From: Desmodesmus armatus
Taxonomy: Eukaryota > Chlorophyta > Chlorophyceae > Sphaeropleales > Scenedesmaceae
Direction: 5' to 3'
Length of the DNA stretch: 64,000 nt
NCBI GenBank assembly: GCA_007449985.2
Contig: VIIQ02000135.1
Location: 169,001 to 233,000 of the forward strand
Shown: in pieces, positions 49,213 through 61,256 of the stretch
How the letters are laid out: every line of letters begins with the position of its first letter
How positions within the stretch are numbered: position 1 is the stretch's first letter
Position numbers and translations under genes: made by a program
The notes under the pieces: generated by a model
What the model saw: the letters and a program-made list of their open reading frames with translations, nothing else
Database searches by the model: none
What the model was told of the DNA's origin: nothing

Positions 49213-52200
49213 CTCCAAGTCCTCTGGCTCAAATTCCATCTTTAATTCACGCTCACGCTCATACGCAGGCCTAGAACTGCCATCTTCACCAGATATACCC
49301 GCTGCATCGTGCTGCCCCAAGCTGCTGCTGCCGGCTGCTGCTGCTGCTGCAGCCGCCGCCAGGCTGTTCAGGTCAATGGCAGCAATGGCGGCTGCTACTG
49401 CTGCCATGCCGCCAGCAACACTGACAGTCCCCCAGTTGATGGCGGCAGCACGCACACCCAAGTCCTCCCATTGCTTACTGCTGCTGCTGCTGCTGTTGCT
49501 AGAGACAGCGACCGCTGCCGCTGCTGCCACTGGTGCCACTGCTGCTGGAGCACCTGGCTGTGGAACCACAGCTGCTGCTGGTGGTGCCACTGCTGCTGCT
49601 GCTGCTGCAGGGGGTGGGTCCAAAACAGCACCATCAGGTACACCCCCAAAGTGCTGCTGCGCCTGCTGATTCACCCCCACCCTATTGTTGCCCTCACTGC
49701 ACCCAAAGCTACAGTCAAGCAGCACCAACTCCTCCAGCTGGATGTCACTAGTGACTGCTGCCAGCCCCACCAGCTGCTGCTGCTGCTGCTGCCCAGCCGC
49801 CGGCAGCAGTGATGCATTGCTGCCGTAGCCGCTGCGGCGGCTGCGCATTGCTGCCGAGGCTGGAAGCGGCTCTGCTGCTTTGACCAGACCCACTGAAAAG
49901 GTTTTGAGGTTGGGGGCAAAGCCTGCTAGAAAGCCGGTGGGGGCTTGCAGTAGGTGTGAGACTGTGAGGGACTGCAAGGCGCCCAGTGGGGCAAGGGGGG
50001 CCCAGTGACTGGTAAGTTTCAAGGTGGCGATCTGCATCACAAGCAAAGGGGAACAAGCATCAGCAGCAGCAGAAGTGACGTCAACCAAACTGGCAAGGAG
50101 TGAGACACAACTTGAAGCCTGGTGGTGAGGCTGGTCAGGAAGCCGCGCAAATGACAGGGGGGGGGGGGGGCGCAGTAGGTGTGAGACTGTGAGGGACTGT
50201 AAGGCGCCCAGTGCGGCGAGTGGAGCCCAGTGACCAGTAAGTTTCAAGGTGTTGAGGGCCGCCCATCAAGTGAACCAGCCTTCAAGCTGTGATGACTGCA
50301 TCTATGTGACGGCAAGAGACCACCACACAGAAGTAGCCCTGACTGCTTGAGGGCTGGTTGTGTCGCGGGACGTAGACACAACCACACACTCACACCCACG
50401 CCTGCCCCCCCTCCCCCCAATCACCCGAGTCAAATGAACTCACAACCCTACTTGGTGAAACCCAAACCCAAAACCCTAAACCCTAGTGTCCTTTGTGACG
50501 ACACACAGTAACTGTACCAGCAAGACATACATGTGACATTTTTCACCATGCAAGGAGCAGTGGAAACTCGGGGAGTCTTGTCTTTGCTGGTGATACCGCC
50601 CCGGGGCTTCATGGGCCCATGAAGCAAACACCCACCTCTCTATTGCTCTTTTGGCTCCCCATGAGCCCCCATAACCCAAACATCCAGCACATCCAAAAAC
50701 CCACTGTCTCAGACAGCTGGGAGTAGAGAGGCAAATTCGGCCGTGGCTGTGTCAGCAAGTGAACATAGGCCCAACCGCATGGTCAACCTTGTGCACTGGC
50801 TGATGCAGCAACAGCTCAACCCCGCCTCCCCATAAAGAAAGCTACCACCGCCTGCCAACCAGAGGTTACCCCCCCCCCTCCCACCCCACACACACAACCA
50901 TGGTTTGTTTTGATCCCCACAACCCCCATCACCCACTCATGCTTCACATCCACAAACGCACGATCTGACAGTTGGGGTGAGCGCCCAGAAGGCCCTGGCT
51001 GTTTCAGAATTGAACACATGCAAGACCCTTGCTCACTTACCATTGCAGCCAGGCCCCACTCCGCCTCTCCGTAAAAAGACCACCACCTGCCAACCATGCT
51101 TCCACACGCCTATTACACTGTAGGTCTCCTAACACTGTTTCATACCGTACGTGGCAGGTACCCCCCCCCTCCGCTCCCCCCAATTCCCCATCATGCAGTC
51201 ACGCAACACATTCGAATCACACAGTCCGACAGCTGGGAGTAGACGGACCCAATAGGCCCTGGCTGTCTCAGCAAGTGAACATAAGCTCTACCTGGGCTGG
51301 CAGTGCTTTATTCACTAATTGATGCAGCCAGAGCCCACCTCCACCTCTCCATACTCAGGAACCACCAGCTGCCACCCATGCTTCCACCCACCCAGGTACC
51401 CCCCCCCATTTGCTCCCCCCAATCCCCCTTCATGCAGTCATGCAACACATCCAAAACACACAGTTCGACAGTTGGGGTGAGGGGTCCAGTGGTTATGGCT
51501 GTATCAGCAAGTGAACATAGGCTCAAGCACATGTGCATGCCCTTTGTTCACTAGCTGATGCAGCCAGAGCCCACCTCGACCTCTCCGTAAAGAGACCAAC
51601 ACCTGCCAACCACCACCCCACACACCAACACTGTACTACAGTAGCCCCCCCCCCCCCCCTGAGTGGGAGGGACCCAACAGGCCAAGGCTGGCTCAGCAAG
51701 TGACATAGGCTCAACCACAACTTGAGTGACTTGTTCACTAAATGTTGCAGCCAGAGCCCACCTCCACCTCTCCATACTCAGAGACCACCACCTGCCAACC
51801 ACCACTCCACACACCTACTAGGTGTAGTGCACTGTGGGTGGCACCCCCCCCCCCACACACACAATAGTCCCCCCAAACCTCCATCACCCAATCATGAAAC
51901 ACATCCACATCACACAATTCAACAGCTGTGAGTCAAAAGTGCCCAGGGGGCCCTGGCTGTCTCAGCAAGTGAACAAGGCTCAACCACATGCAGAGCTTGT
52001 TCGCTAGCAGATGCAGCCAGCGCCCACCTCTGCGTCTCCATACAGACAGCTACCACCGACTGCCAACCACCATCAGCCCTACACCACAAGTACCCCCCCC
52101 CTGCGCGTGCGCGCCGCCAATGCATTCAGTTTGGCAAGGTGTTTGCTAGCTGTGTGTTGCTTGCAGCAAGCCCCTACTCACAACAGCAAACACGTGGAGG

Positions 52201-55200
52201 GCTCACATGTACCCCATGCTAAAAGCAGCAACGGAGCCCCAACAACATTTGCAGATGCAGACAGCACCCCCGTACACTGAAGTGGCCGCCGCAGCTCTTT
52301 ACACTCCCTTCAAACAACAATACTCGGCCCCTGTTGTCAGCTCAAAGGGGTGCAGGACTCTGTACCCTTGGGTTGACCATGAACGCTGACGTCAGGCGGC
52401 AGGGGCGATAGATACCCCCCCCCCCTTCTCACTTGCAATTGCGAGCTGTCAGACCCACCTTCCACCCCGGCGCTGAGGTAGCCACAGCCACCCTGCAACC
52501 ACTTCTCCGCTCCAAAAGTGGAGCTCCATGCCAATGCATTGAACTGCGCGACGTGTCTGTAAGCTACAACTTGTGTGAAGATGTTTCTGCTTGCATCAGC
52601 GAGCGATGCAATGCCTGTTTGTACCCATGTGCATGGAGCAGACACGGAGCCAGACAAGCTCTGGCATCACTGATAGCTGCAAGCAGAGCCACCATCCACC
52701 CCCACGCGCAGGTGCACACCACCCTGCAAGGTCTCCAGACAGACCCGCAAGCAAAATGTTGTGTGATGATGCTTCTGCTTCCACAAGCAAGGGCCGCATC
52801 TGTCCCCATATATTGGCTTCAACACGGAGCCAGACAAGCTCTGGCATCACTGATAGCTGCAAGCAGAGCCACCATCCACCCCCACGCGCAGGTGCACACC
52901 ACCCTGCAAGGTCTCCAGACAGACCCGCAAGCAAAATGTTGTGTGATGATGCTTCTGCTTCCACAAGCAAGGGCCGCATCTGTCCCCATATATTGGCTTC
53001 AACACGGAGCCAGACCAGCGCTGGCATCACTGATAGCTGCAAGCAGAGCCACCATCCACCCCCACGCGCAGGTGCACACCGTCCTGCAAGGTTTCTGCCA
53101 GCAATGACTTGCGTGATGGTGGCTCTCAGTAATCAGCTTACATCAGCAAGGGGCGCAAGGCTCATCCTACCCATGTGCGAGTCACACTTGGGAACATGAG
53201 CTTTGGCACCACTTGCTGCTACAAGCCAACTTACCCTCCACCCATGTGCCGAGGTAGCCACCACCCTGCCACCACTGCTCCACACATACCCCCCCCCCCC
53301 CCAAACACACACACACAATGCACCAAAGTTGGTGATGACCACAACTTGTGTGAAGACGGTTCTGCTTGCATCAGCAAGCAATGCGATGCTTGTCTGTACC
53401 CAAGTGCGGTGAGAACACACTTAGCCATGCAAGCTCTGGCATCACTCATTGGTGCAAACCCTCCCACCGTCCACCCCGGTGCTGAGGTGGCAGCCACCCT
53501 GCCACCGCTGCTCCACACATCCCCCCCCCCCCCCCCCGATGCATTTAACCTGCCAATGCAAGGTGTTTACAAGCTGTGATATTGGAGATATGACTTCAGC
53601 TTTTGCTTTTTCATGCTTGGACAGGCAAATCCAGTCTCTGAGCACCTTAGATGGCCTGCCACCGTGCTGAACTCAGCGCAGCTAGAACAGCCACCTAAGA
53701 TGGTCAGTGCATGGACGCAAATCTTGGCTCAAGGCAGACAGCCTCTACCCCTCCCATGCCCTCCCCTCCACTCTACTCCCCTCGCCCCTCACACAACACC
53801 TGGACCCCCCCCCCCCCCGACGTGCCGAAGTTGGCCCCTTGCCTTACCCCCCCCCTCCTCCCAAAAAAACACCCCAGCTGCACCACGCTGACCACCCCAG
53901 AGCCAAGTCACCAGACCGACCCCCACATATGAGGTTCTAAGCAACATGATGGCAGCACTTGTTACCTATTCCCCCTGATGACGGCCAGCTCTGGTCACAG
54001 TGTGCCATCCCACTGAGGGTGTGAAAACACTGTAACCCACGATGACCAATAACTGGACGGCACTCAGCAGTGGCTCGGCAAAATACCTGACCTAAGAGAC
54101 TGGGGTACGCGAGTAGGCCCTCTGGGCACCCTCATGAGCCTGAGGCTCGCTGGCTAGCGCCGAGGTTGGGACCCTGTCCCCAATTACTGTACTGTACTGT
54201 ACTGTACTGTACTGTACTGTACTGTACTGTACTGTACTGTACTGTACTGTACTGTACTGTACTGTACTGTACTGTACTGTACTGTACTGTACTGTACTGT
54301 ACTGTACTGTACTGTACTGTACTGTACTGTACTGTACTGTACTGTACTGTACTGTACTGTACTGTACTGTACTGTACTGTACTGTACTGTACTGTACTGT
54401 ACTGTAAAATACATGATATGGCTTCGCCCAGGCGCAGAGTTCACGCAAATGCTATCCCACTGTGCAGTTGGCACACACGTCCTCTGATATGATGAGTGGC
54501 CCACTCTGCTATGCTTCCCAGACAGGTGCAGTCAGTTACCGACCACTTCAGATGGCCTGCCACCTTGCTGATACAGCAACGAGGCAGGCCACCTGAGGTG
54601 TACAGTATATAAATGCATGCATGTGCTCAAGCACACCAACAGACAGCCCTGCCTGGCACACACAACCATGCCAATGTGTCCCCTTCCACTCCTGTCAGCA
54701 AGGTGACATTTTTTGACCATGGCGCCCCCTCCCCCTCAAAACAAGTTGTGCCATGGCTGTTGCTCCATCCAGCACGCAGCCCCATCCACCAAGAAACACC
54801 CATACACACCTGGCCGCTGCCCCCCTTCCCCGCACACACAGACACACGGTGTGTGATACACCCACACAAACACGACGCCTTCCCAGTACTCATCTGACCC
54901 CCCCCCCCACCCACCCCACCCACCCACCGAGGGAGGGGGGGGGTTGACTGGCAGGGCATGGGAGGACAAGCAGTGTGTGTGCTGCTCCTGTTGAGGCTTT
55001 ACACAGCAGCAAGCGGCTGTGTAAAGCCTCAACAGCAGCAGCACACACACTGCCCTCCCTTCCATGCCCGGCCGGTGAGTCCACCCCTCCCCCTTCCAAA
55101 AAAGAACACACTTTTGGCCCCTCCCTCCCTCATATGTTCCCATGTTAATCTCAAAACCTCCCAAGTTTATCTCAAGAACTGAAAACTACTCCAACACCCC

Positions 55201-55676
55201 CCCCCCAAACCACCCACCTGCATTGTCACCAAGCTGGTGCTCCAACAGCCCCAAGCTCCCGGCAGCTGTGTATCCCGCAGCAGCAGCGGTACCGACAGCT
55301 CCCGCACCTTCCCTAGTGACGCCAGCACATCAGGCAGCATCTCACTGCTGCTGCTGCCGACACTGCTGCCGCTGCCGCCGCTGCTGCTACTGCTGCTGCT
55401 GGCAATGAGAGTCGGAACACGGTTCACCGTCAACACTGACAGATTTGTGAGGTTTGCAAGAGCCCTGCTGAGGTTGCGCTCCTCTGCTGGTGCTGACGCT
55501 GCATTGACAGCAGCAGCAGCAGGGTGACGGGACTGCTGGTGACCAGCCCTGCTGCTGACTAAACCCTGTACCTGCAAGCTGCTGCCGCTGCTGCTGGCCG
55601 CCAGCATTGAAGCAGCAGAAGCTGTCCAACCCCCTGACAGCAGCTGCAGTACAAGTGGGTCCTGCTCCCAGCCAAA

Positions 55677-55722
<46 letters not shown>

Positions 55723-56955
55723 CCGCCGGCATCAAACTCGTCATCGCTGCCACTGTCAGAATCGTCGTCCCAGAAGGGCAGTGCGTGTGCGCCATTGCTG
55801 CCGCCGCTGCTGCTGCCGCTGCTGCCGAGCCCGGACTGCACTGATAGGCTGGCGAGGTGAAGGGCTGATAGGGAGGTGAGGGTGGAGATGTGGTGCAGCT
55901 CCAAGCGATGCTGCCTCACACATGACAGGGTCAACTCCTGTGTATGTACCAAGAAATTGGGGGCAGGGGAGACAAGCTAGTGGGTGAGTGAGTGCTGAGA
56001 TGTGGTGCAGATCGAGATGAGGTGCTGCCTTACAAAAGAGAAGGTCAACTCCTGTGTATGTACCAAGCGAAGGGGGGTGCAGAAAGGGGGGGTTAGTGAG
56101 GGCTGAGATGTGGTGCAGCTCCAAGCGATGCTGCCTGACACAAGAGAGGGCCAACTCCCGCACATGTGCGGGGTTAAGGGGGGAGGTGGGCAATGAGGAG
56201 GAGGGGGGGGTGAAACAGTGCAAAGTGGACCACCACAACCTACAAACAACCTGCAATGTGGATGGCAGTGCTGTCGCGGGGCGTCTAGGGCCCCATGCGC
56301 TGCTGACCCCGCCAGGCTGGCCGAACCGGCCCTATCCAGCACCACCTGCTGCAGGGAGAGCACCCCCCCCCCCCACCGCCCACTCCCACGCCCTACACCC
56401 ACCCACCTACCTGCAAAGTGGATGGCAGCGCTGTCAGCGGGCGTCTAGGGCCCCATGCGCTGCTGACCCCGCCAGGCTGGCCGAACCGGCCCTATCCAGC
56501 ACCACCTGCTGCAGGGAGAGCAACCACCCCCCCCACCGCCCACTCCCACGCCCTACACCCACCCACCTACCTGCAAAGTGGATGGCAGCGCTGTCAGCGG
56601 GCGTCTAGGGGCCCCATACGCTGCTGACCCCGCCAGGCTGGCCAAACCAGCCCTGTCCAGAACCACCTGCTGCAGGGACAGGCTCTGCAGCCGTGTAAGG
56701 TGCTGCGCCAGCAGCGACAGCGGACAGAAGCTGCCGCTGCCGCCGCCGCCGCTGCTGCTACTGCTGCCAATGCTGCTGCTGCTGTAGCGTATGGTGCTCA
56801 GGTTGAGTCGCCTCAGTGTGAGCTTCCTGAGGCAGCTGAGGTCGTGCAGGGCTGGCAGCACTGGCCTAGGCAGCAGCACTGGCAGCGACGGCTGCTGGCC
56901 AGCCTGGCAGCCGCCAGCATCCTTGCACCCGCTGCTGCTGCTGCTGCTGCTGCTG

Positions 56956-57028
<73 letters not shown>

Positions 57029-57148
57029 GTGGGGCCTGAGGCCCTTGCATGGGGGTGTGCTGGCCCCACGCCCAAGCTGTAGGTTACACTATTGGCTGTG
57101 GCCTTGACCTTGTGCCAACCAGCCCTGCTGAAGAGGCTGGAAGAGCCC

Positions 57149-57179
<31 letters not shown>

Positions 57180-59034
57180 TGCCATTTGCACTGCCATTGG
57201 GTCCAGCACTGCTGCTGCTGGTGCCTTTGGTGGTGCTGCTGGTGCCCCTGCCACTGAGACCCTTGTTGTGTCCTGTGGCAGTGATGCCTTTGCTGCTGGT
57301 GGCTGTAGCCTGCTGTGCAAGCAGAGCGTCCCTGTAACTACTGCGTGCTGGTACCACTGCTGCTGCTGCTACTGCTGCTGAGGACCCCTGCAGCTGCTGT
57401 GGCTGCTGCTGCTGTGCCGCCGCCTGCTGTGCTGCTGCTGCCTGTGCAGCTAACCGGGCAGCTGCCGCCTGCTGTGTAGCTTCCTCAGCCGCTGCTTGCC
57501 GTGCAGCTTGCTGTGAGGCCACCTGCTCTGCTGAACGTGCTGCTGCATCCCTTGCATGGGCCAGCACAGCTGGCAGCAGACCCATCCTGCCCTGCCTGCC
57601 CTGCAGTGATACCTCCTGCACGTGTGGCAGCAGCTGCAGCGGCTGAACCAGCGGCAGCAGGCCCCCGCCACGTAGGACCACATGCCTTACGTAAGGCAGC
57701 CGTGTAAGGGCCTGTGGAAGGGTTTCCTGCACTTTTCTGAACAGCAGCTGCTTGTTTGCAGCAGCAGCTGCTGCTGTTGACAGAAAATCTGAGGTTGTGG
57801 CAGTGGGTTGGACCGTGCTGGGCGGCTGCGGGTCTTGCTGCTGCTGGGGGTCCTTGCTAGGGGCTGCCGTGCTGAGTTGGCTGAAGGGTTGACCGGTTTG
57901 ACTGGAGTTTGACCGAGGTTTGACCTCGACGGTCAGCACGGTCACACTGGACAAAGTGTGCTGGCATGCGGCCAGGTCCTGCAGCTGGTGCAGCTGCAGT
58001 TTGAGGTGCGGCAGTATTGCCAGCACAGCCTGCCGCAGCAGCATGCAACTGCAGGAAAGTTCCTGCAGAGCAGCAGCAGCATCACTGCGGCTGCTGCTGC
58101 TGCTGCTGCTGCTGCTTGAGCCGTCTTTGCTGCTTGTGCTGGCGGCGGTGCTGTTGGTAGGGTTGGCTTTGCTACCTGCCGCGCTGCTGCTGCTGTTGCT
58201 GGTGACGCTGGTAGTAGTATTCTTGCAGCGGCTGCTGGTGCTGGTGCTGCTGCTGCTGCCTGCGCTGGAGGTGGGCAGTTCCTCCACCAAGTGCTGGGCA
58301 ATGCGCTGCAGCAGACCAAAGGGCAGCTGCAGCAGCCATGGGGTGGTATCTGCTGCTTCGGGTGTTTCACCAACACACACCCTGCCTGTGGCTGGCACTG
58401 GTGCTGCCGCTGGTGCTGCTGCTGCTGGTGCTGGGGCTGGGGTGGGGGCTGATGCTGCCGTTGCACCCAGGTGTGTGGCGCCTGTGCTGGCGCCATCTGC
58501 ACCTGCCAAGCTGCTACTTGCAGGCAACATGAAGCTGCCGCTGCTGCTGCTGCCACCTCCAAAGGTTACGGTGCTTGTTGCCGCCGCCGCCTCCGTCGCA
58601 GCAGCAGCGCTCGGGTTTGGCGCAGCTGCTTCCACACTCCCCTGCTGATCTGACTGTGCCCCTGCTGCTGCTGCGCTTGCGTCCCTACTGCCAAAGAAGA
58701 AACTGCTGCAGCCGCTGATGCTGCTGCCGAGGCCACAGCTGATCCCTAGGCCAGCATCTTCAGCAGCAAAACCCCATGCACCAAACGGTGCATTGCCCCT
58801 GCTGTGCTCAGACACCCAGCTGCTGCTGAGTGCATGGGAGCCCCTGCTGCTGCCCCAGTCTGGAAGCCGCATGGATCCACTGGTAGGGCTGAATGCGCTG
58901 CTGATATAGCCGGAGCTGCTGCTGTGGGTCCCTAGGAGGGACTGGCTAGGGCTGTGGCAGGGGGAGATGAGCAGTGGGGCAATACAGACCAGCCTGCGGG
59001 CCAAAACCTCTGCCGGATGCTGCATGAGCTGCAA
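45142..59034 (-). CDS. F-box / leucine-rich repeat protein
   Basis: Proposed exons: 59034-56571, 55937-55218, 50031-48875, 48128-48027, 46500-46368, 46031-45891, 45396-45142 (stop TAG); junction phases agree. The N-terminal 220 residues are Ser/Ala/Gly-rich. An F-box-like segment starts near residue 233 (LPFGLLQRIAQHLVEELP) and resumes after a ~75-residue Ser/Thr insert (AALQELSCSCMLLRQAVLAI). LRRs follow (VRHVVLRGGGLLPL, LRKLTLRRLNLSTI, LQSLTVSHLLQAP, VRKLHLEKLDVG, LQHLTLAACRGITW), with long Ala-rich loops. The last exon is non-repetitive (FNPDYWEFYVGPADEAAVLQ). Such proteins are usually SCF ubiquitin-ligase substrate receptors. Exon 1 has a one-base frame inconsistency inside the CAG tract (about 56930-57040), possibly an assembly error. 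The 5.2-kb intron 50032-55217 may hide further exons. The start Met is uncertain. Confidence 0.72.
45660..45780 (-). repeat. Copy of exon end 45891-45960 with donor
   Basis: The segment encoding LEAEALSAGWSATK and its gtgggc donor recurs about 165-230 bp downstream in the gene's sense, with substitutions (gtaacaaag in place of gcaacaaag). Confidence 0.8.
46138..46210 (-). repeat. Copy of exon end 46368-46440 with donor
   Basis: The segment encoding LAACRGITWSGVEGLK plus donor recurs about 230 bp downstream in the sense direction, with donor gtaagc. Confidence 0.8.
46784..47949. mobile_element. piggyBac-like non-autonomous DNA element, 1.17 kb
   Basis: Perfect 15-bp terminal inverted repeats CCCTTTAAGCCCGGG (46784-46798 and complement 47935-47949) are flanked on both sides by TTAA (46780-46783 and 47950-47953). 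TTAA target duplications and CCC-starting termini are the hallmarks of piggyBac elements. No transposase is encoded. The interior is AT-richer than its surroundings and has no long frame. It lies inside an intron of the F-box/LRR gene. A small hairpin (gtcc-T-run-ggac) follows the left terminus. Confidence 0.82.
48240..48700 (-). repeat. Four tandem copies of exon end 48875-48915 with donor
   Basis: The exon end encoding ADVRSLMLDC plus donor recurs around 48645-48685, 48488-48530, 48358-48400 and, more weakly, 48265-48295. Each donor is followed in the sense direction by 15-40 bases and then a poly-G run (poly-C on +). Confidence 0.85.
50095..50247 (-). repeat. Copy of exon start 49935-50031
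   Basis: The segment encoding LKLTSHWAPLAPLGALQSLT is repeated about 205 bp upstream in the sense direction (LKLTGHWAPLAALGALQSLT), separated by a poly-G run and intron-like sequence. It creates an apparent longer open frame through the intron. Confidence 0.85.
50461..50486 (+). repeat. Short telomere-like motif
   Basis: Contains aaaccctaaaccctag, two CCCTAAA units, preceded by cccaaaccc variants. Too short to indicate a telomere. Confidence 0.4.
50700..52130 (-). repeat. Degenerate tandem array (unit ~230-290 bp) in the large intron
   Basis: About six units share, on the + strand, ggccctggctgtctcagcaa, then gtgaacataggctcaa, then gatgcagccagagcccacct and cca.ctgccaaccac, and a poly-C run. 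In the gene's sense the junction resembles exon end plus donor (gaggtgggctctggctgca), so the array may derive from one exon/intron unit. Confidence 0.75.
52440..53560 (-). repeat. Second degenerate tandem array in the large intron
   Basis: Units of roughly 180-330 bp share gcttgcatcagc.agcgatg, caagctctggcatcactgat and accccggtgctgaggtggca. In the sense direction they contain tgcaagcag- and ttgcag-type acceptors and donor-like sites, consistent with an expanded exon/intron unit. Confidence 0.7.
52644..53087 (+). repeat. 180-bp tandem repeat, 2.5 near-identical copies
   Basis: Copies at 52644-52823, 52824-53003 and partial 53004-53087. Copies 1 and 2 look identical by eye. Because 180 is a multiple of three, open frames run through the array on both strands; these are not taken as genes. 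Confidence 0.95.
54186..54405 (+). repeat. (ACTGT)44 pentanucleotide microsatellite
   Basis: Exactly 220 bp of perfect ACTGT repeats inside the large intron. It explains the Thr-Val-Leu-Tyr-Cys and Gln-Tyr-Ser-Thr-Val repeat frames. Confidence 0.99.
55985..56170 (-). repeat. Two copies of acceptor and exon start 55890-55945
   Basis: The acceptor acacag and codons for ELTLSCVRQHRLELHHIS recur upstream in the sense direction at about 55990-56060 and 56100-56165. The nearer copy reads TTTGTAAGG where the exon has a Cys codon. Confidence 0.85.
56250..56535 (-). repeat. Two copies of exon end 56571-56690 with donor
   Basis: Segments at about 56250-56360 and 56408-56522 repeat the exon end encoding LQSLSLQQVVLDRAGLASLA with its donor. 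The period is about 161-163 bp and the copies are highly similar. Confidence 0.9.
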
Positions 59035-60125
59035 TGCTGCACGGGGTGCTGATCAAAGGGCGATGATCCGCCCGCGCACGTGCAGCAGGTGCTGTCACCC
59101 CAAAGTTTTGGGACTGGGACTGGGCTCTGCTCGCTGACAGGGCCTGGGCAGCAGTTGGCGCTGCTGCTGGAGCAGGAGCTGTTGTTGCTGTTGGCATGCT
59201 GCCCGAATATGAACATGGGCGTTGGGTACGTTGAGGGTGGCTCCATGATGGCGCCCTGCGTGGAGAGGACGCCTAGGGCCTGTCGATCCTCTGATCTGTT
59301 GATTCCAGCGTCCCTGCTGCTCGTAAGGGCCTTGCGTCGCTACTAATCAAGCCATGAGGTACGTATGTGCATCATAGGGGTTCCATGGAGCCTGGAAAAA
59401 GCCTGTAGGAGACCCCTTGCTGCGAAAGGGGACCAGCATGATGCTTGGAGAGATTGCGCCTGTTAGTGCGTACGCGATGTTAACGTGTGGTGAAAGAGAG
59501 TCTGGTGCGACGCTTTGGGGCTTTGCTGCCACTGTGACGCTAGGCTGGTGACAAGGACGAGGTCTGAGGGAGTCTGGTCGGTGTTTGTTCACCACATGCC
59601 CTTGAATTCAACGACTGCGATATGATCACGCAGCTGTAGCTCGCTAGGGTTGCTGTGTCTGCATGCCATGTAACGGTTTCCTTGCATTTCCTTGCACACA
59701 GCTTTGGGTATGGATCTAGAGGTCTGAGTGCTGACTGCATGGGACTTTCCTCACAGAAAAACAATTTTATTGATTTGAAAGTCTCTGCGGCAACAGAACC
59801 TGAGCAGCACAGGGTTTGTGCGGTACCTAGGTGTGCAAGTCGCTCACTGTACATCCACATCCACATCCACATCATAGAGTGACCGTTGAAGAAAGAGCGT
59901 GCATTGAACTCTTTCACAGCAATTGTGTACGTAAGTATGTGGCCAGCCTGCAGGCTTGTTGGCCCAGCTGGGCAATACGAACAGAGCTTCTGCCCACCCC
60001 ATGGGGGTGATGCCACAGTACCTGGCCAGGCTCTGTGGCATCAACAGGAATGCCAGGACAACCCAACTCTCAACACAACTGGCAGCCAACAAACCTCTGC
60101 CTTCAACAATCAACGTACTCCACAC
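59035..60125. other. Intergenic, probable promoter region of the F-box/LRR gene
   Basis: No convincing coding sequence. A short tandem (atccac, four times) lies at 59850-59874. The interval separates the F-box/LRR start from the 3' end of BTB copy F; both genes are on the minus strand. Confidence 0.4.
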
Positions 60126-61256
60126 TCACATATGCAACGGAACAGCAACAGGTTCGCGTGCGGCGAAGGTACCAGGGCTCCTGCAGCAATTGATGCGGCA
60201 CCCACTCTCAGCGATCCAGCGCTTGTGGCAGGTTGGGCAGGTGTAATCAGCGAGAGTGCTGCTCACGAGGTGCTTGACCACTGTCTCCTTGAAGTTGTTG
60301 GCTGCTGCTGCTTTGACAATCTCGCTGTTGGGTAGGCTCATTCTGCTGGCCTCGCGGTTGGCTTTCGTGACGGCTGCGGTCAGCTGACTGTTGGTCTCTG
60401 AGTACAGCTTTTTGTAGTGCGAAAGCTTGCGCTGCATGGCTGCCAACAGCTGATTTGAATGTGCAGGCGCCAGGCTGGCCGTATCGATGTCCACTGGCTG
60501 ATCCCGGCTGACAATGTAGTCGATGCACAGCTGCACCTGCTGCTCCAGCCCACTCTTGCTGGCTGCTGTCAGCCAGCTGCTGACTGTCGAGGGGGTGAGG
60601 GTTTTGTTGAACCTGCTGTCAGCTGCTGAGACGTCCTTGCTCATCAGGAACCTGTCAACCTCAACTGCGGTGGCAGAGCAGGGGGGGGGGGTGAAGAGTG
60701 ATAAAACGTCTTATTGATGCACAAACGTCTGAGCTGCCAATGCCAGCGAGCCTTTCACTCTGAAAACCATCGACCACCAAGGGGTGGCCACCAGAACTGT
60801 GAGCACGTCCCATCCCTTTGAGGGACAGCCGCTGTTGAGTGTACATGGCAGGATAGGTTCACTACTGCTTACCCTGAGACTAATCTGTTGCGTGTGCTAC
60901 AGGGCGAACCCACCTGTAATGCAGCGCATGTCATACTTATGAGCCAGCAGCAGCAACGCCTGTGCATTGTCCAGGGTAACAGTGGCAGCCTCCAAGCCAT
61001 ACATCAGGCCGAGAGTGAGCTGCCACACATCCAGATCACTGTCACCTGCCAGCGGAATGGTGCACAGCTGATCTTGCTGCTGCTGCGTATCTTCCAGTAC
61101 ATTGCGCAGGACCGGGGATTTTAGAGACAGCAGGAAGCTGTGGCAGTACAGAGCACCAAGGTTGCCAGGGAACTGCAGACACACCATGCGCTCTCCTGCG
61201 CTCACAAGCTCGCTCACTGTTGATAGGTTGCTGAAGTCGACAAAAGTGCCACCCAT
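60126..61256 (-). CDS. BTB/POZ domain protein with C-terminal Cys knuckle, copy F
   Basis: Exon 1 is 61256-60914 (donor gtgggt) and exon 2 is 60664-60126, joining as ACA G + TT. The BTB domain covers about residues 5-115 (VCLQFPGNLGALYCHSFLLS, SPVLRNVLEDTQQQQ, VWQLTLGLMYGLEAA, LLLLAHKYDM). Exon 2 encodes VDRFLMSKDVSAADSRF, then WLTAASKSGLEQQVQLCIDY, a long helical stretch, and CPTCHKRWIAESGCRINCCR, which fits the CxxC/CC knuckle. The usual KCGL is KSGL here. No disabling change is visible. It is probably a CUL3-type adaptor, inferred from the fold only. Confidence 0.82.

Noticed and set aside
50461..50486. Chromosome-end telomere
   Set aside because: Only two CCCTAAA units are present inside an intron-like region.
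52591..53199. 202-codon + strand frame with a perfect 60-residue repeat
   Set aside because: The 180-bp tandem repeat is a multiple of three and is open on both strands. It lies inside an intron of the minus-strand gene and resembles no protein.
52596..53560. CRISPR-like array
   Set aside because: Units are whole 180-330-bp tandem duplications without short repeat/unique spacer structure, and the genome is eukaryotic.
54092..54504. Overlapping ~110-codon frames on both strands
   Set aside because: They are produced by the ACTGT pentamer array, which has no stop in several frames.
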